64,000 bases of DNA from Glomus cerebriforme. Its lineage: Eukaryota > Glomeromycota > Glomeromycetes > Glomerales > Glomeraceae. Of this stretch, positions 12,640 through 24,038 are shown in pieces. The DNA lies in NCBI GenBank assembly GCA_003550305.1, contig QKYT01000220.1, positions 17,798 to 81,797 of the forward strand. The letters are read 5' to 3'. Position 1 is the stretch's first letter; each line of letters starts with the position of its first letter. Under the pieces are notes generated by a model. It worked only from the letters and a program-made list of their open reading frames with translations. It did not search any database and was not told the origin of the DNA. A program made the position numbers and the translations under genes.

Positions 12640-12840
12640 CTTTCTAGCCCGGCCGTACCAGTTGTTCACGCAAACACTGTGGACTAATTGTTATTCGCTG
12701 GTTGACGAGTCATCCCGGGATGGCGTCGAAAGAGTGAGCGCGAAGGAGCTCTTTCTAGCCCGACTGTACCAGTTGTTCACACAGACTTCTGTTATTCGTT
12801 GGTTGATGAGTCATCCCGGGATGGCGTCGAAAGAGTCAGC
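12640..12840. repeat. GC-richer tandem duplication upstream of the 539-aa gene
   Basis: Two units begin with CTTTCTAGCCCG at 12640 and 12751 and share the blocks TACCAGTTGTTCAC, TTATTCG(C/T)TGGTTGA and GAGTCATCCCGGGATGGCGT. The second unit is about 20 bp shorter. Within an AT-rich region the segment is conspicuously GC-rich. It starts about 130 bp upstream of the ATG at 12511, so it may be promoter sequence, though no known site is recognised. Confidence 0.7.
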
Positions 12841-12869
12841 ATATTCCACGAATAAAGAAAATATTTAGT

Positions 12870-14525
12870 TTATATGAGTTAGTTAGTTAACGGAAGACAG
12901 CCCCCGGTAGGCGTTGCTCAGAATATCAAACAGACGAATAAGAGGAAGAGAAAGAGAAAGCGAAGTGAGAGGGATGGAGATGATTTAGATTACCTCTATG
13001 GTATCGTCGCTACAGCTCGGGACGAGCACTTCTTGCTTTACACCCCAGAATGATTTCACAAGGCAGTAAATTACCATTAAGCATCGAATTTTCCGAAGAT
13101 GCTTAGAATAAAGAATCCGTAGGATCTCAAACGTTACGCAAATGGCGTGAAAAAGGTTTTGGGTGTAGTAGTAGGTTTATTAAAGGATAGGGCATGTGCG
13201 GAAGACGATTCCTCCCAAAGGAAAAGCTAAATTAGAAGAATACCGTTCGAAAAAATAAGCATGTATAATAGAAACGGATTCCCAACGTCATGTATCACGG
13301 GTAAGTCCCGAACATTGTATTTGTTCTTTTTCTCTGCATTAATAAAATTTTTCCATGAATTTTATTCGCGCAAATTTTTTGGCATTTTTTCAGAACATTG
13401 AATAATTCACATCTAATATCTAACATGACATAAATTTTCTAAAATAAACACAATTTAAATAATACTTAATAATAACTACCTGTCTGCAGTCAAAATTTAT
13501 CATTCATATCACTGAAACATGTCTGATCAAACCTGTTTGGACTTGTAAGAGAAAATTCCTCTTTATTATTATTTATTATTCTTATAAGGTTTCATAACCT
13601 CTTTTAAGTGCATTCTATTTTGTGTGATATTGTTGGAGTGTCATTACAAATCCAGTTGCAGCAAACATCCTATTTGCTATTAGAATCTAAGCATTAATAT
13701 GATGTTTATTTGCAAATTTCTTCATTCAATAATTAACTGTCTGGTAGTATTTATTATCCATTGAAATGCTGCTGGTAGCGGTTGATTGTAAGGTACTAAC
13801 ACTGTCATTAAAAATATATATGATGGTTTAAATATAATTTGAAATATGATTTGGATTTGTATTGCAAAAAAAATGTATTTATATTTTACAAAATACCAAA
13901 TTTATTATTAAAATAAAAATGATAATGCAGTTATTATTTATTTGTTCTAATGTAATAAATTTATTAATATGGTTCTTAAATTTTTTAAAATATCATATAT
14001 AATATTATAATTGAGATTACAAACAAGTAGTAGAGTGATTTTAAAAGTTCTGGAACAAAAATTCTGAATAGAGTATAAATATAATAAGAGGCTCGCCCAG
14101 CCTCTTTTCTGATATATAATATTATATGGAATCTTTCTTAAACTCTACAAAACTAGAAAACATATTATGAATCCAATATGCTAATAAATTTCATCATGTC
14201 TCTGATTTTTTAGCCAACAATCATTAAAATTGGATATTCATATTAAAAAAGAAACTTTATGTATATCATATAATATGGATTTCAACATTTTTTATTCAGT
14301 CATGTAACTCTTGTATTCTTAATTAATTTAAGTAATGGGTCATAGTAATCACAGATAGATAATAATCATGTAATGCAAACTGTCTCTTATTTTATTATTT
14401 ATTGTTATTCTTTACCATATTATTATTACCAGAAATTTCATTTTTTTTATATAAATTTTTTTGAAGGTTACAGTATAGCAAACTTTTTTATATTTTAATC
14501 AAAAATCTCAATATAATAATATTAG
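12870..14525. other. Interval without a supportable gene
   Basis: From 12870 to about 13320 the base composition is more balanced and short plus-strand stretches look coding, but several stops and the lack of a start prevent a gene call. From 13320 to 14525 the sequence is AT-rich and featureless apart from T/A homopolymers. Confidence 0.45.
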
Positions 14526-14531
14526 ATTTTA

Positions 14532-15608
14532 TTATTGTGAATTAAAGTTGATCAATAATTTTGGAATTATAGAATTTATTCCTAGAAGAAGAAAAAAAAG
14601 ATAGGAGGAATTATCAGTAATAATGTAACAGTAAAACATAAAAGTAATACTTACCAGATGACGTAAAATTTGTTGTTGAACTTCCCATAGATCTATAGTT
14701 AAATTATTTGGTGTTCCCTGAGGCACACTTCCAGGAAAACTATTAAAAAGTAAATTTGATGGAATATTAATTTGGTAATTTGGCATTCTGGCATTTGTAT
14801 AAGCAACATCATTATAGCCAATAAATCTAAAATTTTGTATTCTGATACTATTAATAATATTTATTGCTTCTTGATGAAGAGAAGCTGTTCCAAATGAAAT
14901 TGCAAGATTTGGTATTGTATTTCTTATTGTTACCATGGATATGTTTGGTTGATTTTGTATAGGAATCTGGTTATCACGTAAATAAAGCATCAAAATCATT
15001 GCCATAGTACCATTTGACTGATGAGAAAATATTTTAATTAATAAATAAATGTGTATTAAATTGATTTGCATAGAATTTGAAAAATATTCTTTTACCAAAG
15101 AATATAAACTTTCAATAGACTCATATCTCCCCACTTCTATAATCATTCTTGGCATTAGTATGCTTCCAGATGGTACAGATTCAAGCTGTTGTTATTCAGG
15201 CTGCAAAGGTTGCATTGGTTCAATTACGATATCAGAAATATACTCAGTATTATGTCTAAGAGTCATATCTAATTTGCTACCAATATCAAGATAGTTACTC
15301 CAAGCTCCTATTAATTTACTTAAATATCCTGTTGTGAATGAATGAACAGGACTAGGTATTTCATACATGATTATTTCACCTCTAACTAAACGGATGTAAA
15401 TTTTAAACTTTTTTAATTTTGTACGTAACTTGCGAAAGTTTTCAAGTGATACACTACTTAAAACTACAATTTTTTTTGATTTTGTATTCTCTTCTATTGA
15501 TTTTTTTTTAGCTGTATCCTCTTCCATTGTATTTACTTTTATAATATCCTGTTTAAGTAAGATATTTCTTAATAACTTAAACTCTTTTTCCAGTATGTCT
15601 ATCACCAT
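14532..15608 (-). pseudogene. Uma2-like PD-(D/E)XK endonuclease-domain protein with one stop
   Basis: From 15608 the frame runs to a TAA at 15194-15192, then continues in the same frame to a splice-like CTG|GTAAGT near 14655 and would end shortly after. Before the stop are a Lys-rich N-terminus and the segment HSFTTGYLSKLIGAWSNYLD. The conserved core follows: ISDIVIEP just before the stop and MPRMIIEVG just after it. Asp in the first and Glu in the second fit the Uma2/DUF820-type PD-(D/E)XK pattern, though the Lys is replaced by Gly. The later QINIPSNLLF and LTIDLWEVQQQI blocks are typical of AMF homologues as I recall them. The TAA sits where CAA would extend a Gln run. One C-to-T change could therefore be the only lesion, so a recent pseudogene or an assembly error are both possible. 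Confidence 0.6.
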
Positions 15609-15639
15609 TATAAGAAAATTTGTTGATGAAAAATGATTA

Positions 15640-16430
15640 TGAGTTTTTTTATATCAATTATTCAATTGTCATGTGATATAAATTGCATCAATTGTGTTAA
15701 TTGTACATCATTTTATTTATCAATTACCTGCTATTACATCAAAGTACATTACATCTGAAATGTAATTAAAAAATATATTATAGTTGAACTTATCAAACCA
15801 ACTTAGCAAGACAGCTTTCAAAATTTTAGAAAATAAAGAAGAAATAGCTGGGACTTTTTCAAAAGAATATGAACATCAAATTGCAATAATATGAAGAAAT
15901 TTTTAATTTTTCTTTGGTAAAGTTTGCAAGACTTATCACAGATCTTATTTTCATTCAATAAAGAAAGTGTTAGTAAGATATGGCATTCATAGATTTTAAT
16001 AATATGGATACTAACTTATTATTTACTTTGCTTTCTACAAAGTACAAATCTACAAATTTCAGAACTCTGATAAGCACTTTAAGTATTGTATAGCAGAAAT
16101 TTAGTCAGATTAAAAAATTGTTAGAATAGTTTGAAAATCATACACAATAAATAAGTTATAGTGATTCTTCATATTGCAATCAATATTACAAGAGATTCTA
16201 AAGGAAAAGAATTCAGCATGAGACCTGAATAAGAAGTAATAGATAATGAAAGTATAGGAGGAGATGAGAAGTTGACTTTGCAATCAAGGTATTAGAATAA
16301 TATTTTTTTGACTGCTAGTTCTGCAATTTCTTGGCAGGATATACTAATATTATACTTGTATTTCAGAAAGCTGAGAATCTTATTTATATCAACTAGTAAA
16401 ATTTAATTAAGGATTTAGCTCAGAATATCA
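15640..16430. other. AT-rich interval without recognisable gene
   Basis: Short protein-like stretches occur on both strands but none is sustained. No tandem or inverted repeat was identified. Confidence 0.4.
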
Positions 16431-16439
16431 AATAGCTAG

Positions 16440-17160
16440 AAAGCTCATTTCAATGTATACATGCAAGTATAACTGTAAAGGATGAGCGTTCATGATTAGT
16501 TATACAAATACTAACTGTTTTTGCTCCTTTGTAATTTATACTGTAGTTGTATTATTTGATATATCAAACTACATAGATATTTCATCCATATTGCTAATAT
16601 ATTTTAAAGGATATTTATTTTGAATTTTTATTAAGTACATAATATAACTTAAAAAAGTACTTTACTTTTCAATTAAATCTTGTACTAACTGCTATGCTAC
16701 TGTTATTTTATGATGCTCACTAAGATTATATTTTTCTAAAAATACATTAAGCCATCTATTTGAAAATTTAAATCCAACAATACCTGGATTATTTGCTAAA
16801 AATTCTTTATTTTTAAATAAAGAAATGGCTTTTTTGGTGATTAATTTTTGAATAATAGTATTTCTTTGAGTTTTTTTATCATTAATCCATGCATTTAAAT
16901 TATTTTCTAATTTTGGATATTTAGCAGGTTTTTCTGGATGAAGTTTTACTACATAAGAAACAGTTGTTAATAGTTTAGCTTTTTTGTTTGTCCAATCACA
17001 CACATGTTTAGGTTGAATATCAAATTTCTTAGTAGTTCTACAAAAATTTTTGTTATTGTTTTCAAAAAAATGAACTATTATAAGTTTTTCTCTTACATTC
17101 CATAATTTTCATTATCTTCATTTTTTATATAATAAACAGTTGCATGTTTTTCTATTTCTT
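16440..17160 (-). pseudogene. Pogo/Tigger-type transposase remnant
   Basis: A 103-codon frame (17003-16692) gives a CENP-B-type helix-turn-helix: LENNLNAWINDKKTQ, then NPGIVGFKFSNRWLNVFLEKY. Past the stop the same strand continues in frame through KIQNKYPLKYISNMDEISM, a stop, FDISNNTTTV and a block ending HERSSFTVILACI. NMDE followed by a hydrophobic segment and NTTTV is the classic first catalytic-Asp region of pogo DDE transposases. At least four stops are present and the rest of the DDE domain is missing, so it is dead. A pogo-like terminus at 19895-20045 may belong to the same or a related element. Confidence 0.75.
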
Positions 17161-17169
17161 TTATTTTTA

Positions 17170-17825
17170 ATAACTACTATTATGTTTATTTATTATTTTT
17201 ACTTAAAAACTAGATGCATAAAACTAAAACAAAGACGTAAAATTAAAACAAAGATGTGTTTAATAAAAACTTAAAAATGCATGAAATAGAATATTTAAAT
17301 GATACATTATTTTTTCTTAAAAAGGTTTTAAATATGAGAGTAAAATTGTATTTAGAAATTTCAAATATGAAATTATATTACAGACACAATTAATTAATTT
17401 TAATAATATCTGATTATTATACATAAAAAGTATCTCGAATACTTTAAAAATCATGTATCCCCTATCTATAGTATCCACCTATATAATGTATTCTCAGATA
17501 TAGACTTAAACCCCTAAATTTTGCAAGATACTTAGGATACTATGATCCATAATATATGGTATTATTTGTTATTATCATTTTGGGATTTAATTTCATTATT
17601 ATTTGCAAAAAATTTTTTAGCTTCTTTCTGATTAATTCACTTAAATGTTGTTGTTCAAACATTTTATCAGAAAATTTCTGGACTTAATATGTATTAAATA
17701 AACATTAAAAGTTTAATAATTATTAAAAAATACATTGTATATTAGACCTTTTGATAAAATATTTATGTATATTCAAATAATATTTATTATTAGGAAATTT
17801 GTATTTTACACATCCCGCACAGAAT
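17170..17825. repeat. AT-rich interval with a duplicated gene scrap
   Basis: The stretch 17570-17690 resembles 18400-18510: both contain TTTCATTATTATTTGCA(A/G)AAAAT and a TTTTTTCTGA(T/A)TAAT block. On the minus strand these encode short Lys/Asn-rich peptides. The rest is AT-rich and featureless. Confidence 0.4.
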
Positions 17826-17828
17826 GCA

Positions 17829-17901
17829 GTTAGGATTAAGTTAGAGTTATAGGTTAAGGTTAAGTTAGATTAGAGTTAGGATTAGGGGTTAGGGTTAGGT
17901 G
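17829..17901. repeat. Degenerate interstitial telomere-like tract
   Basis: About 73 bp of TTAGG-, GTTAAG- and TTAGGG-type units ends with GGGGTTAGGGTTAGG. TTAGGG is the common fungal telomere unit. The tract is short, impure and flanked by ordinary AT-rich sequence on both sides, so it is not a chromosome end. It may mark an old break repair or be part of a mobile element terminus. Confidence 0.55.
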
Positions 17902-17904
17902 TCA

Positions 17905-18535
17905 CCCTATGTCATACCCACCATGTTTAATTTTTACTGCTTATTTTTTGAACTTAGTTTTTTTTTGATGTGAAAACCCTATTTGTCACCATTATATATC
18001 ATACAGTGCACTCTATGTGGGTGCACAGAAAATAAAAACCCTTATTACTAAAGTAAGATATGCAGTATATTATTTAATATCAAATATATATCTTATTAGT
18101 TATTATTTATTTATTTATGTAATATAAAATAAAATAAACTATATAATAAAAGTAATAATATCTTATACTAACTAATAAAATATATATTACATCAATTGTT
18201 ATTATTATCTTCACAATATTATCTTCATGATAGAAAAACTGAAATTATTACAATTATGAAATTTAGTTTTTTGAAAAGAATAAAATAATGTAAAAAAAAA
18301 ACAACTAAAATATACTAGATATTATCTTATATTTAAAATTTTCCTTATCTTATATTCTATTATTATTTGTCATTACCATTAATATCTAATGTATTATGAA
18401 TATTATCATCATTTTGGAGTTCAATTTCATTATTATTTGCAGAAAATTCTTTTAGTTTTTTTCTGAATAATTTGCTTGTAAATGTTATTGTTTGAATATT
18501 TGGATTCAATATAAGATTAACTATTATAGTAATAA
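17905..18535. other. AT-rich interval, mostly featureless
   Basis: Apart from the copy at 18400-18510 of the scrap seen at 17570-17690, no gene or structure is supportable. Confidence 0.4.
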
Positions 18536-18539
18536 ATGC

Positions 18540-19200
18540 ACAGTTTTTATCTGTTTAATCTTTATCTCTTAGATAGTACTTCATTAGTAATATAATTTAT
18601 ATATGTATCACCATCATTGTCATTTTCATTTACTTTATTCCACAGATTTTTATTCACTCGCTTCATGTCTGATTCTTATATTTTTGTATTGTGTTAGTGA
18701 GATCACAATCAAGAATGGATAGAATTAGAAATTTTGCTTTAATAATTTTATAATTGTTAGATTTCTATATTCAGTAAGAAAATTAAACTTTTTTAAAAAC
18801 ATCATCAGGAATGTAATGGTATTTTGATGAATACTTTTCAGTATTAGCAGGAAATAACATGATTATGAGAATTATTGAAAGTAATAAGAGTTATAATTTG
18901 AAAGTTTTAGAAGCAATTAAAGTTTGTATTCTAAAGACATTACTGGCATTTTGATTTACAGTCTTGATGATTATTAATATTAACTTGTTTATGTAATTGA
19001 TGATGACTACCAAATTCACATCTAAAACTTTGATGCTTAATATTTCTATTCTTATGATAGCCTAATCATTTCTTTATAATTGTAAATCCATACTTTTTAC
19101 CAAAGACTTTCATAATATTATCAACATCTTTTCATGATCTAAAAGTACAACCAATACAAGGATGGTAAAATGATATAATTACTTCTTAGTTGATTACATA
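18540..19200 (-). pseudogene. FAR1-domain/MULE transposase N-terminal remnant
   Basis: Reading leftwards from about 19170, one minus-strand frame gives GCTFRS, a stop, KDVDNIMKVFGKKYGFTIIKK, a stop, then LGYHKNRNIKHQSFRCEFGS and a segment with QVNINNHQDCKSKCQ. A basic GFTIIKK segment followed by a CEFG zinc-ligand motif and a KSKCQ-type Cys matches the FAR1 DNA-binding domain that precedes MULE transposases in plants and AMF. Stops occur about every 20-30 codons and the catalytic part is not recognisable, so this is an inactive transposon relic. Confidence 0.6.
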
Positions 19201-19477
19201 CAAGAAAAAGTAGATAAAATTGTTCAGAAAAGATAAAGAAACTAATTACTTCTAGTAAAAAATTTTTATAAATTATTTTACAATAAAATTTTATAATTTA
19301 TGTATAAATTGTTGATTTAAAAATAATTATTTTTTAATTTGTGTATCTTCCTTTATGATGTTACAATTATTTTTTCAAATTCGCAATATTGCAAAATTTT
19401 GAATCGAATTGCACATAGTAATCTGCAATTCTGCAATTCCAATTACATGATTTATATAAAATACAAAATCGCAAATT

Positions 19478-19880
19478 ACTCAAGATCTAGTAATTAGATT
19501 TCAATGAAATTTATATCATTCGAATCCTCTCATTAAGTCGAATTGAATAGTATAAATATCGTCTTTCTAACATTAATATTGACAGAAATATGACTATACA
19601 AACATTTAATAAATTTTGGAAATGAATTATGATCTAATGATTGGATTTCAATAAAATTTATACCATTCAATTTATCTCAATAAGAGAATTCGAATGAAAG
19701 TAATTTTATCTTTTTATCATTAATATTAACAGAGATAAAACTAGATAAACATTTAAAAATTTTGGAAACGAAACATGATCTAATGATTGGATTTTAATAA
19801 ATTTTATACCATTCGATTCATCTCAATAAGAGAATTCGAATAGTAGTAATTTTATCATTCTAGCATCAATATTGGCAGAT
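19478..19880. repeat. Tandem array, about three units of ~135 bp
   Basis: Units begin near 19478, 19625 and 19766. Each contains a GATCTA(A/G)T(G/A)ATT(G/A)GATTT block, then TTTATA(C)CATTC(G/A)A, a CTCA(A)TAAG(A)G(A)AATTCGAAT block, and an ATCA(A/T)TATT(A/G)(A/G)CAGA block. Divergence is mostly transitions. The array lies directly inside the pogo-like terminus that follows. Confidence 0.7.
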
Positions 19881-19894
19881 TATGCTTTAATAAA

Positions 19895-20045
19895 TTTATA
19901 ATATATAATTTCAGCCAAAATTGCAGAATCAAATCTTAATTTCCACAATATCGCAGACCTATTTTTACTTCTATGTAATTACACTCCTATATAATTACCA
20001 ATTTTGATGTAACAGACCTGGTGATTATAGAGGGGTCTAACTGTA
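19895..20045 (-). mobile_element. Pogo-like terminal inverted repeat (one end)
   Basis: Read on the minus strand from 20043 the sequence starts CAGTTAGACCCCTCTATAAT and continues with CACCAGGTCTGTTACATC. CAGTTAGACCCCTCTATAA-type ends flanked by a TA dinucleotide (20044-20045) are characteristic of pogo/Tigger elements in fungi and animals. A matching partner end was not found in the window, so the element is truncated or its other end has decayed. Confidence 0.6.
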
Positions 20046-20059
20046 CTTGTATTTTGAAA

Positions 20060-21410
20060 TAAGAAATGATATTATATCTACTTAAAGCATATAAATAAAG
20101 AAAGAATTTATATACCTTCATAAGGTATTATAATGAATTCTTGGCTATTTAATTCAGATACATCCATCTCGTAATGATACTTCATTAATTGTAAGGGCAA
20201 AAAAAACTTGTAAAGCAAAAAACTTGAAGTAAAAAAGCAAGTGAAGTATTATATTATGAGAATAGTAAGAAAGTTTAAAGTTTTGGTAATATAATAGTAT
20301 AATTGGTATAATGGCATATAATAACATCATGTAATATGTATAATAATAATAATAGTGATATGCATCATAATTGCATATTATATTATATATATATGTATGA
20401 ATACTGCTTATTTTTTAATATTTTTGGCCAAAATTAATACTAATTCTAATTAATCTACCAATATTGTAAGATTTGGTGCAAAAAAATATAATTTTAACTA
20501 AAATTAATGATATAATAGGAAATTTTATTTTTTGAAAATTTATGCAATACTGGTATTATCCATTTCTTCAATTTTGATAGAAAATATAATTTTTTTTTTT
20601 AGAAATTTGTATAACATCATGTGATTAACCTGAGGTTGTTACAAATAAGTCATGTAACAGAGTATTACAAATACATTTTTTCATAATTTTTTATATATTG
20701 AAACTTCTTGATTTGCTTTTTATTTCATTATAAAATCATAATAATTTAAAAATTATTGCTTTTCCAAAGTATTTGGTATTTTGTATTTAAATGATTTGAA
20801 TGTTAATATAGAAAATATATACTGTAAATACTAAAAAAAAATCAAATAATATTAATAAAAATTTTCATTTCATTAAATAATACTTCATAATTTTTGTGAT
20901 ATAGCTTGCCAATGCAAATAATTATATTATTAACTTGTAAAGTTTTGTAAATTTAAAATTAATTTAAAGTATGTTACTTGGATAATTCATAATTTACTGC
21001 AAGTTTTTATGTATTTTAAGTAACTTTTTAGATTAACCTTATTAATAACTTATACTTAAAACTATATTATTTGATAGTTCTTATCTTTAAAAAGTTAAGA
21101 ATAAAATTTTGTTGAGTTGAAAATTTTTTTTGCATTATGTAAAGTTCAATTTAATAATTTTTACCATAATTTTTATATAATTATGTGATTTGATAGACTA
21201 TATCTTTAATCATTATAAATATTATATTTTAGAATACTTACAGAGATTTATAAATATTTTTGTAATCTAAATCTTTTCACTTTACCTTTCTGAGTATATT
21301 TTTTTGATAATTCTAAAATCTATCTATTACATTAATATTGTTGACTTTTTATTAAAAAAAAAAGAAAACTGAAATTTGTGAAATATAAAAACAAAAATCT
21401 AATATATGAT
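20060..21410. other. Long AT-rich interval with no gene
   Basis: About 1.3 kb of very AT-rich sequence with TA and ATA microsatellites near 20340-20400. No frame, array or inverted repeat can be supported. Confidence 0.5.
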
Positions 21411-21419
21411 ATACTATTT

Positions 21420-21786
21420 TAACTGCTAACTTATGCTGTAATAATTCTTTTGATATATTATTAAAATCAAATTTTACTTTTTTATCATTTTTATTTTCAA
21501 GATCTTTACTTAACTCAGCTACCTTATTTTTGTTTTGTATATTTATATCTAAGTCAATATACTTGTTAAATAAGGTATCAAATGGTTTTGTCTAACCATG
21601 CATATTACAAAAAATAAAGTATTTTATGACAATTAATAAAGAATAATTAGTATTTATCTTCTTGTGATCTGATATAAAAATTGTATCAGAATAATTAAAA
21701 CTATTTACTTCTTCTGATTTTTTATTATTAAATTCATCACTAGTTATCAACTCAGTATCAATGATTGCTTCTTGTTGCAGATTCAT
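21420..21786 (-). pseudogene. Gene fragment of unknown family
   Basis: From the ATG at 21786 the minus strand encodes 64 residues rich in Asn, Ser and acids (IIDTELITSDEFNNKKSEEV). It stops near 21592, just after a TGCATGGTTAG acceptor-like site. A second frame from about 21590 to 21420 is open and protein-like (TLFNKYIDLDINI, AELSKDLENKNDKKV, SKELLQHKLAVKI). The pair may be two exons of one small gene, but no confident 5' splice site joins them. No known domain. It lies immediately before repeat copy B and may belong to the same ancient element. Confidence 0.4.
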
Positions 21787-21809
21787 AAGGAGAATATTTC
21801 TCAGTCCCT

Positions 21810-22650
21810 TTCTTTGAGAAATTTCAAATTCACAAGAAAGCTAATCTATAGAATAGATAAATAGGTTATTTTTATTTACAGAAATAGTTTTACTTTTTAC
21901 ATTTGCTTTAGCAAAGTTGCATCATTTATTGTTTTCTCTTTATCATCTTAGAGATGTTTTCCAATTAAATAATGATTATTGATATTATTGATAGATACAG
22001 TATTATAAGTCACAAGTATCTGCTATTATATTTAATCAAAGAAAAATATTATTCAGGTTTTTTTGCTTTAAGAAAATTTTAGGTTAGAATCTTATCTAGT
22101 TAAACTCAAACTTAAAATCTGTATTATCGCTTATTATAGTTCATTCTTTAATAAAAGAATATAGAATTAGCAGTATTTGCAAGTATAATATACAATAAAT
22201 ACAAATATATAAGTAAAGAAAGTATCAAACAAAGAGTTCATAACTATAGACTAAGAGTCATAGCTTACGTTCACTTAAGTGTTAAATAAAGAGTTTATTA
22301 CTATAGACTAGGAGTCATAGTTTGCATTTTGGAAGAACTAAAAATTCGTAACTGTAGATTAAGAATTATAGCTTTTTGTAACTTATTTAAATTACTATTT
22401 TATTAATAATAAAATATACTTTCCAGTTGTTAATTATTTTTTGGACTTTTTTTTACATCTCACATCAAAACCAGATTTTGATCTTACTACCTATTCAAAA
22501 TTTTTTTTATGTTGTCAGTATTTTTTTATATTTCTTTTATTTTGAATTGACATAATAAAACTCTATAAGCTTTTTGCAAATCCAGTTTTTAATTACTTTA
22601 TGTTTGCAAAAATCTATCAAGTTGAACAAAGGAGAATTAATATCCAATAT
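21810..22650. repeat. Dispersed repeat, copy B (AT-shifted)
   Basis: Second copy of the segment at 2210-3065, collinear and in the same orientation, including the three tandem ACTATAGACTAAGAGTCATAG-type units near 22235-22365. Compared with copy A, many C and G positions are T and A here, for example CTTGCGC in A against CTTACGT in B and TTACGCGTCAC in A against TTACATCTCAC in B. Indels are few. Confidence 0.7.
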
Positions 22651-22940
22651 ATTAAAAAATCAATCTGTAATATATTGCATCATATTAGATAGCTAGAAAA
22701 AATCACATGATCTTGTAATAAAATTCATCTTACCCTGCATCACTATCAAAAAAAGTATGGATATGTGATCATAAAATAATTATCAGTATGACACATAAAC
22801 AGTATTAAATTTACTATTTATTTAAGAAATTTAGAATTTTTTTGCATGATAAAATTTATTTGTTACATTCTATTTATTACAGGTGTACCATATGCTTTTA
22901 TGTATTTATGCATATGTAATTAGTAAATATTACATATAGT
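22651..22940. other. Short AT-rich spacer
   Basis: No gene or repeat is recognised between copy B and the GATCTGA-rich inverted-repeat region. Confidence 0.4.
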
Positions 22941-23090
22941 GTTCCTAACGGATTAGATTAAATCAGATTTGACTTAAATCTGATCTGATCTAATTTTTTA
23001 TTTGACTGATCTGAACTAATTTGAATCTAAATCAGATCTGATTAATTTGATTTAAATTTATCAAATCTGGTCCATCTGAATCTGATTTCT

Positions 23091-23660
23091 AAGAAATACA
23101 TTAATAATTATATTTCCTGAAAGTAAAAAAATAAAAAAAAATAAATAAACTTACTTCTTAGTTCATTTGTTTAAATTCTGTTCATTCACTTCATCCATTT
23201 ATCTGGGTTTCTAAAAGAAAAATATTAATTATATTCTCTAAAAGTAAAAAAATAAAAAGAAATGAATAAACTAACTTCTTAGTTCATTTGTTCAAGTTCT
23301 ATTCATTCAACTTTATCTATTTATCCAGTTTTTTAAGAAAAAGAGAAACATTAATTATGTTTTCTGATAATTAATAAAGTAAAAAAAAAGAATGAACTTA
23401 TATTTGTTTAAGATTCTGATTGATCAGCTTCGTCTGTTCATCTGGATTTTTTTTAAAAAAAAGGAAAGAAATATATTCTCTTAAGTAAAAAAATAAAAAA
23501 TAAATAAAAGAATGAACTTACCTTTAGTTTATTTAAAAACTGCTTATTTAGGTTTTTCTGTTCATCCAGATTTGACTCTAATAATTATACTTTCCAAAAG
23601 TAAAAAAATAAAAATAAAAACCTTAAGTTTATTTTTTTATTTTTTTATCAAAAAGTTATC
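23091..23660 (-). repeat. Tandem array of ~115 bp units that look like duplicated mini-exons
   Basis: Five units (about 23093, 23216, 23338, 23459 and 23576, the last partial) each contain AAAGTAAAAAAATAAA and a (G/A)TTCATTTGTT/CATCCAG block. On the minus strand each unit reads as an intron-like stretch with TTTTTTACTTT(C/T)AG-like ends, a ~55 nt open segment, and a GTAAGTT donor. The best-preserved segment encodes NLDEQKNLNKQFLNKLK, and another encodes NPDEQTKLINQNLKQ. The donor and acceptor recur once per unit, which suggests exon duplication rather than a simple satellite. Other units carry stops or shifts. Confidence 0.55.
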
Positions 23661-24038
23661 ATTTTATTGATATATATATGCAGATTTGAATTTGATTGGA
23701 TTAAATTCAGATTTTTTTGTAATATATGGGCCGATTTGTCTTATATCATTAATTAAATTTAAGTGATAAATATAAATTTTGATTGACTGCCGATCAAAAT
23801 AACAATAAATATAGTGATAATATCGGATAAAGCATAATGACGCATATGACAATTTTGTATTTAAGCCAATTATTGGTAGCTTAGCACATTTTTGAAACTG
23901 GTTTTTATAATTTTGAAAACTGTCAGAAATTGATTTGGAATTGGTTTTTTTTGGATGGAATTGTTCTTTTTAAAATTTGGTAAGTAGCATAATAATACTT
24001 AAATAAAACACAATTAGCAAAGTTATTTGTTTTAAAAT

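Noticed and set aside
17829..17901. True telomere
   Set aside because: Only ~73 bp, impure, with ordinary sequence on both sides.
23091..23660. CRISPR-like array
   Set aside because: Units are direct tandem copies with no unique spacers, diverged along their whole length, and the genome is eukaryotic.
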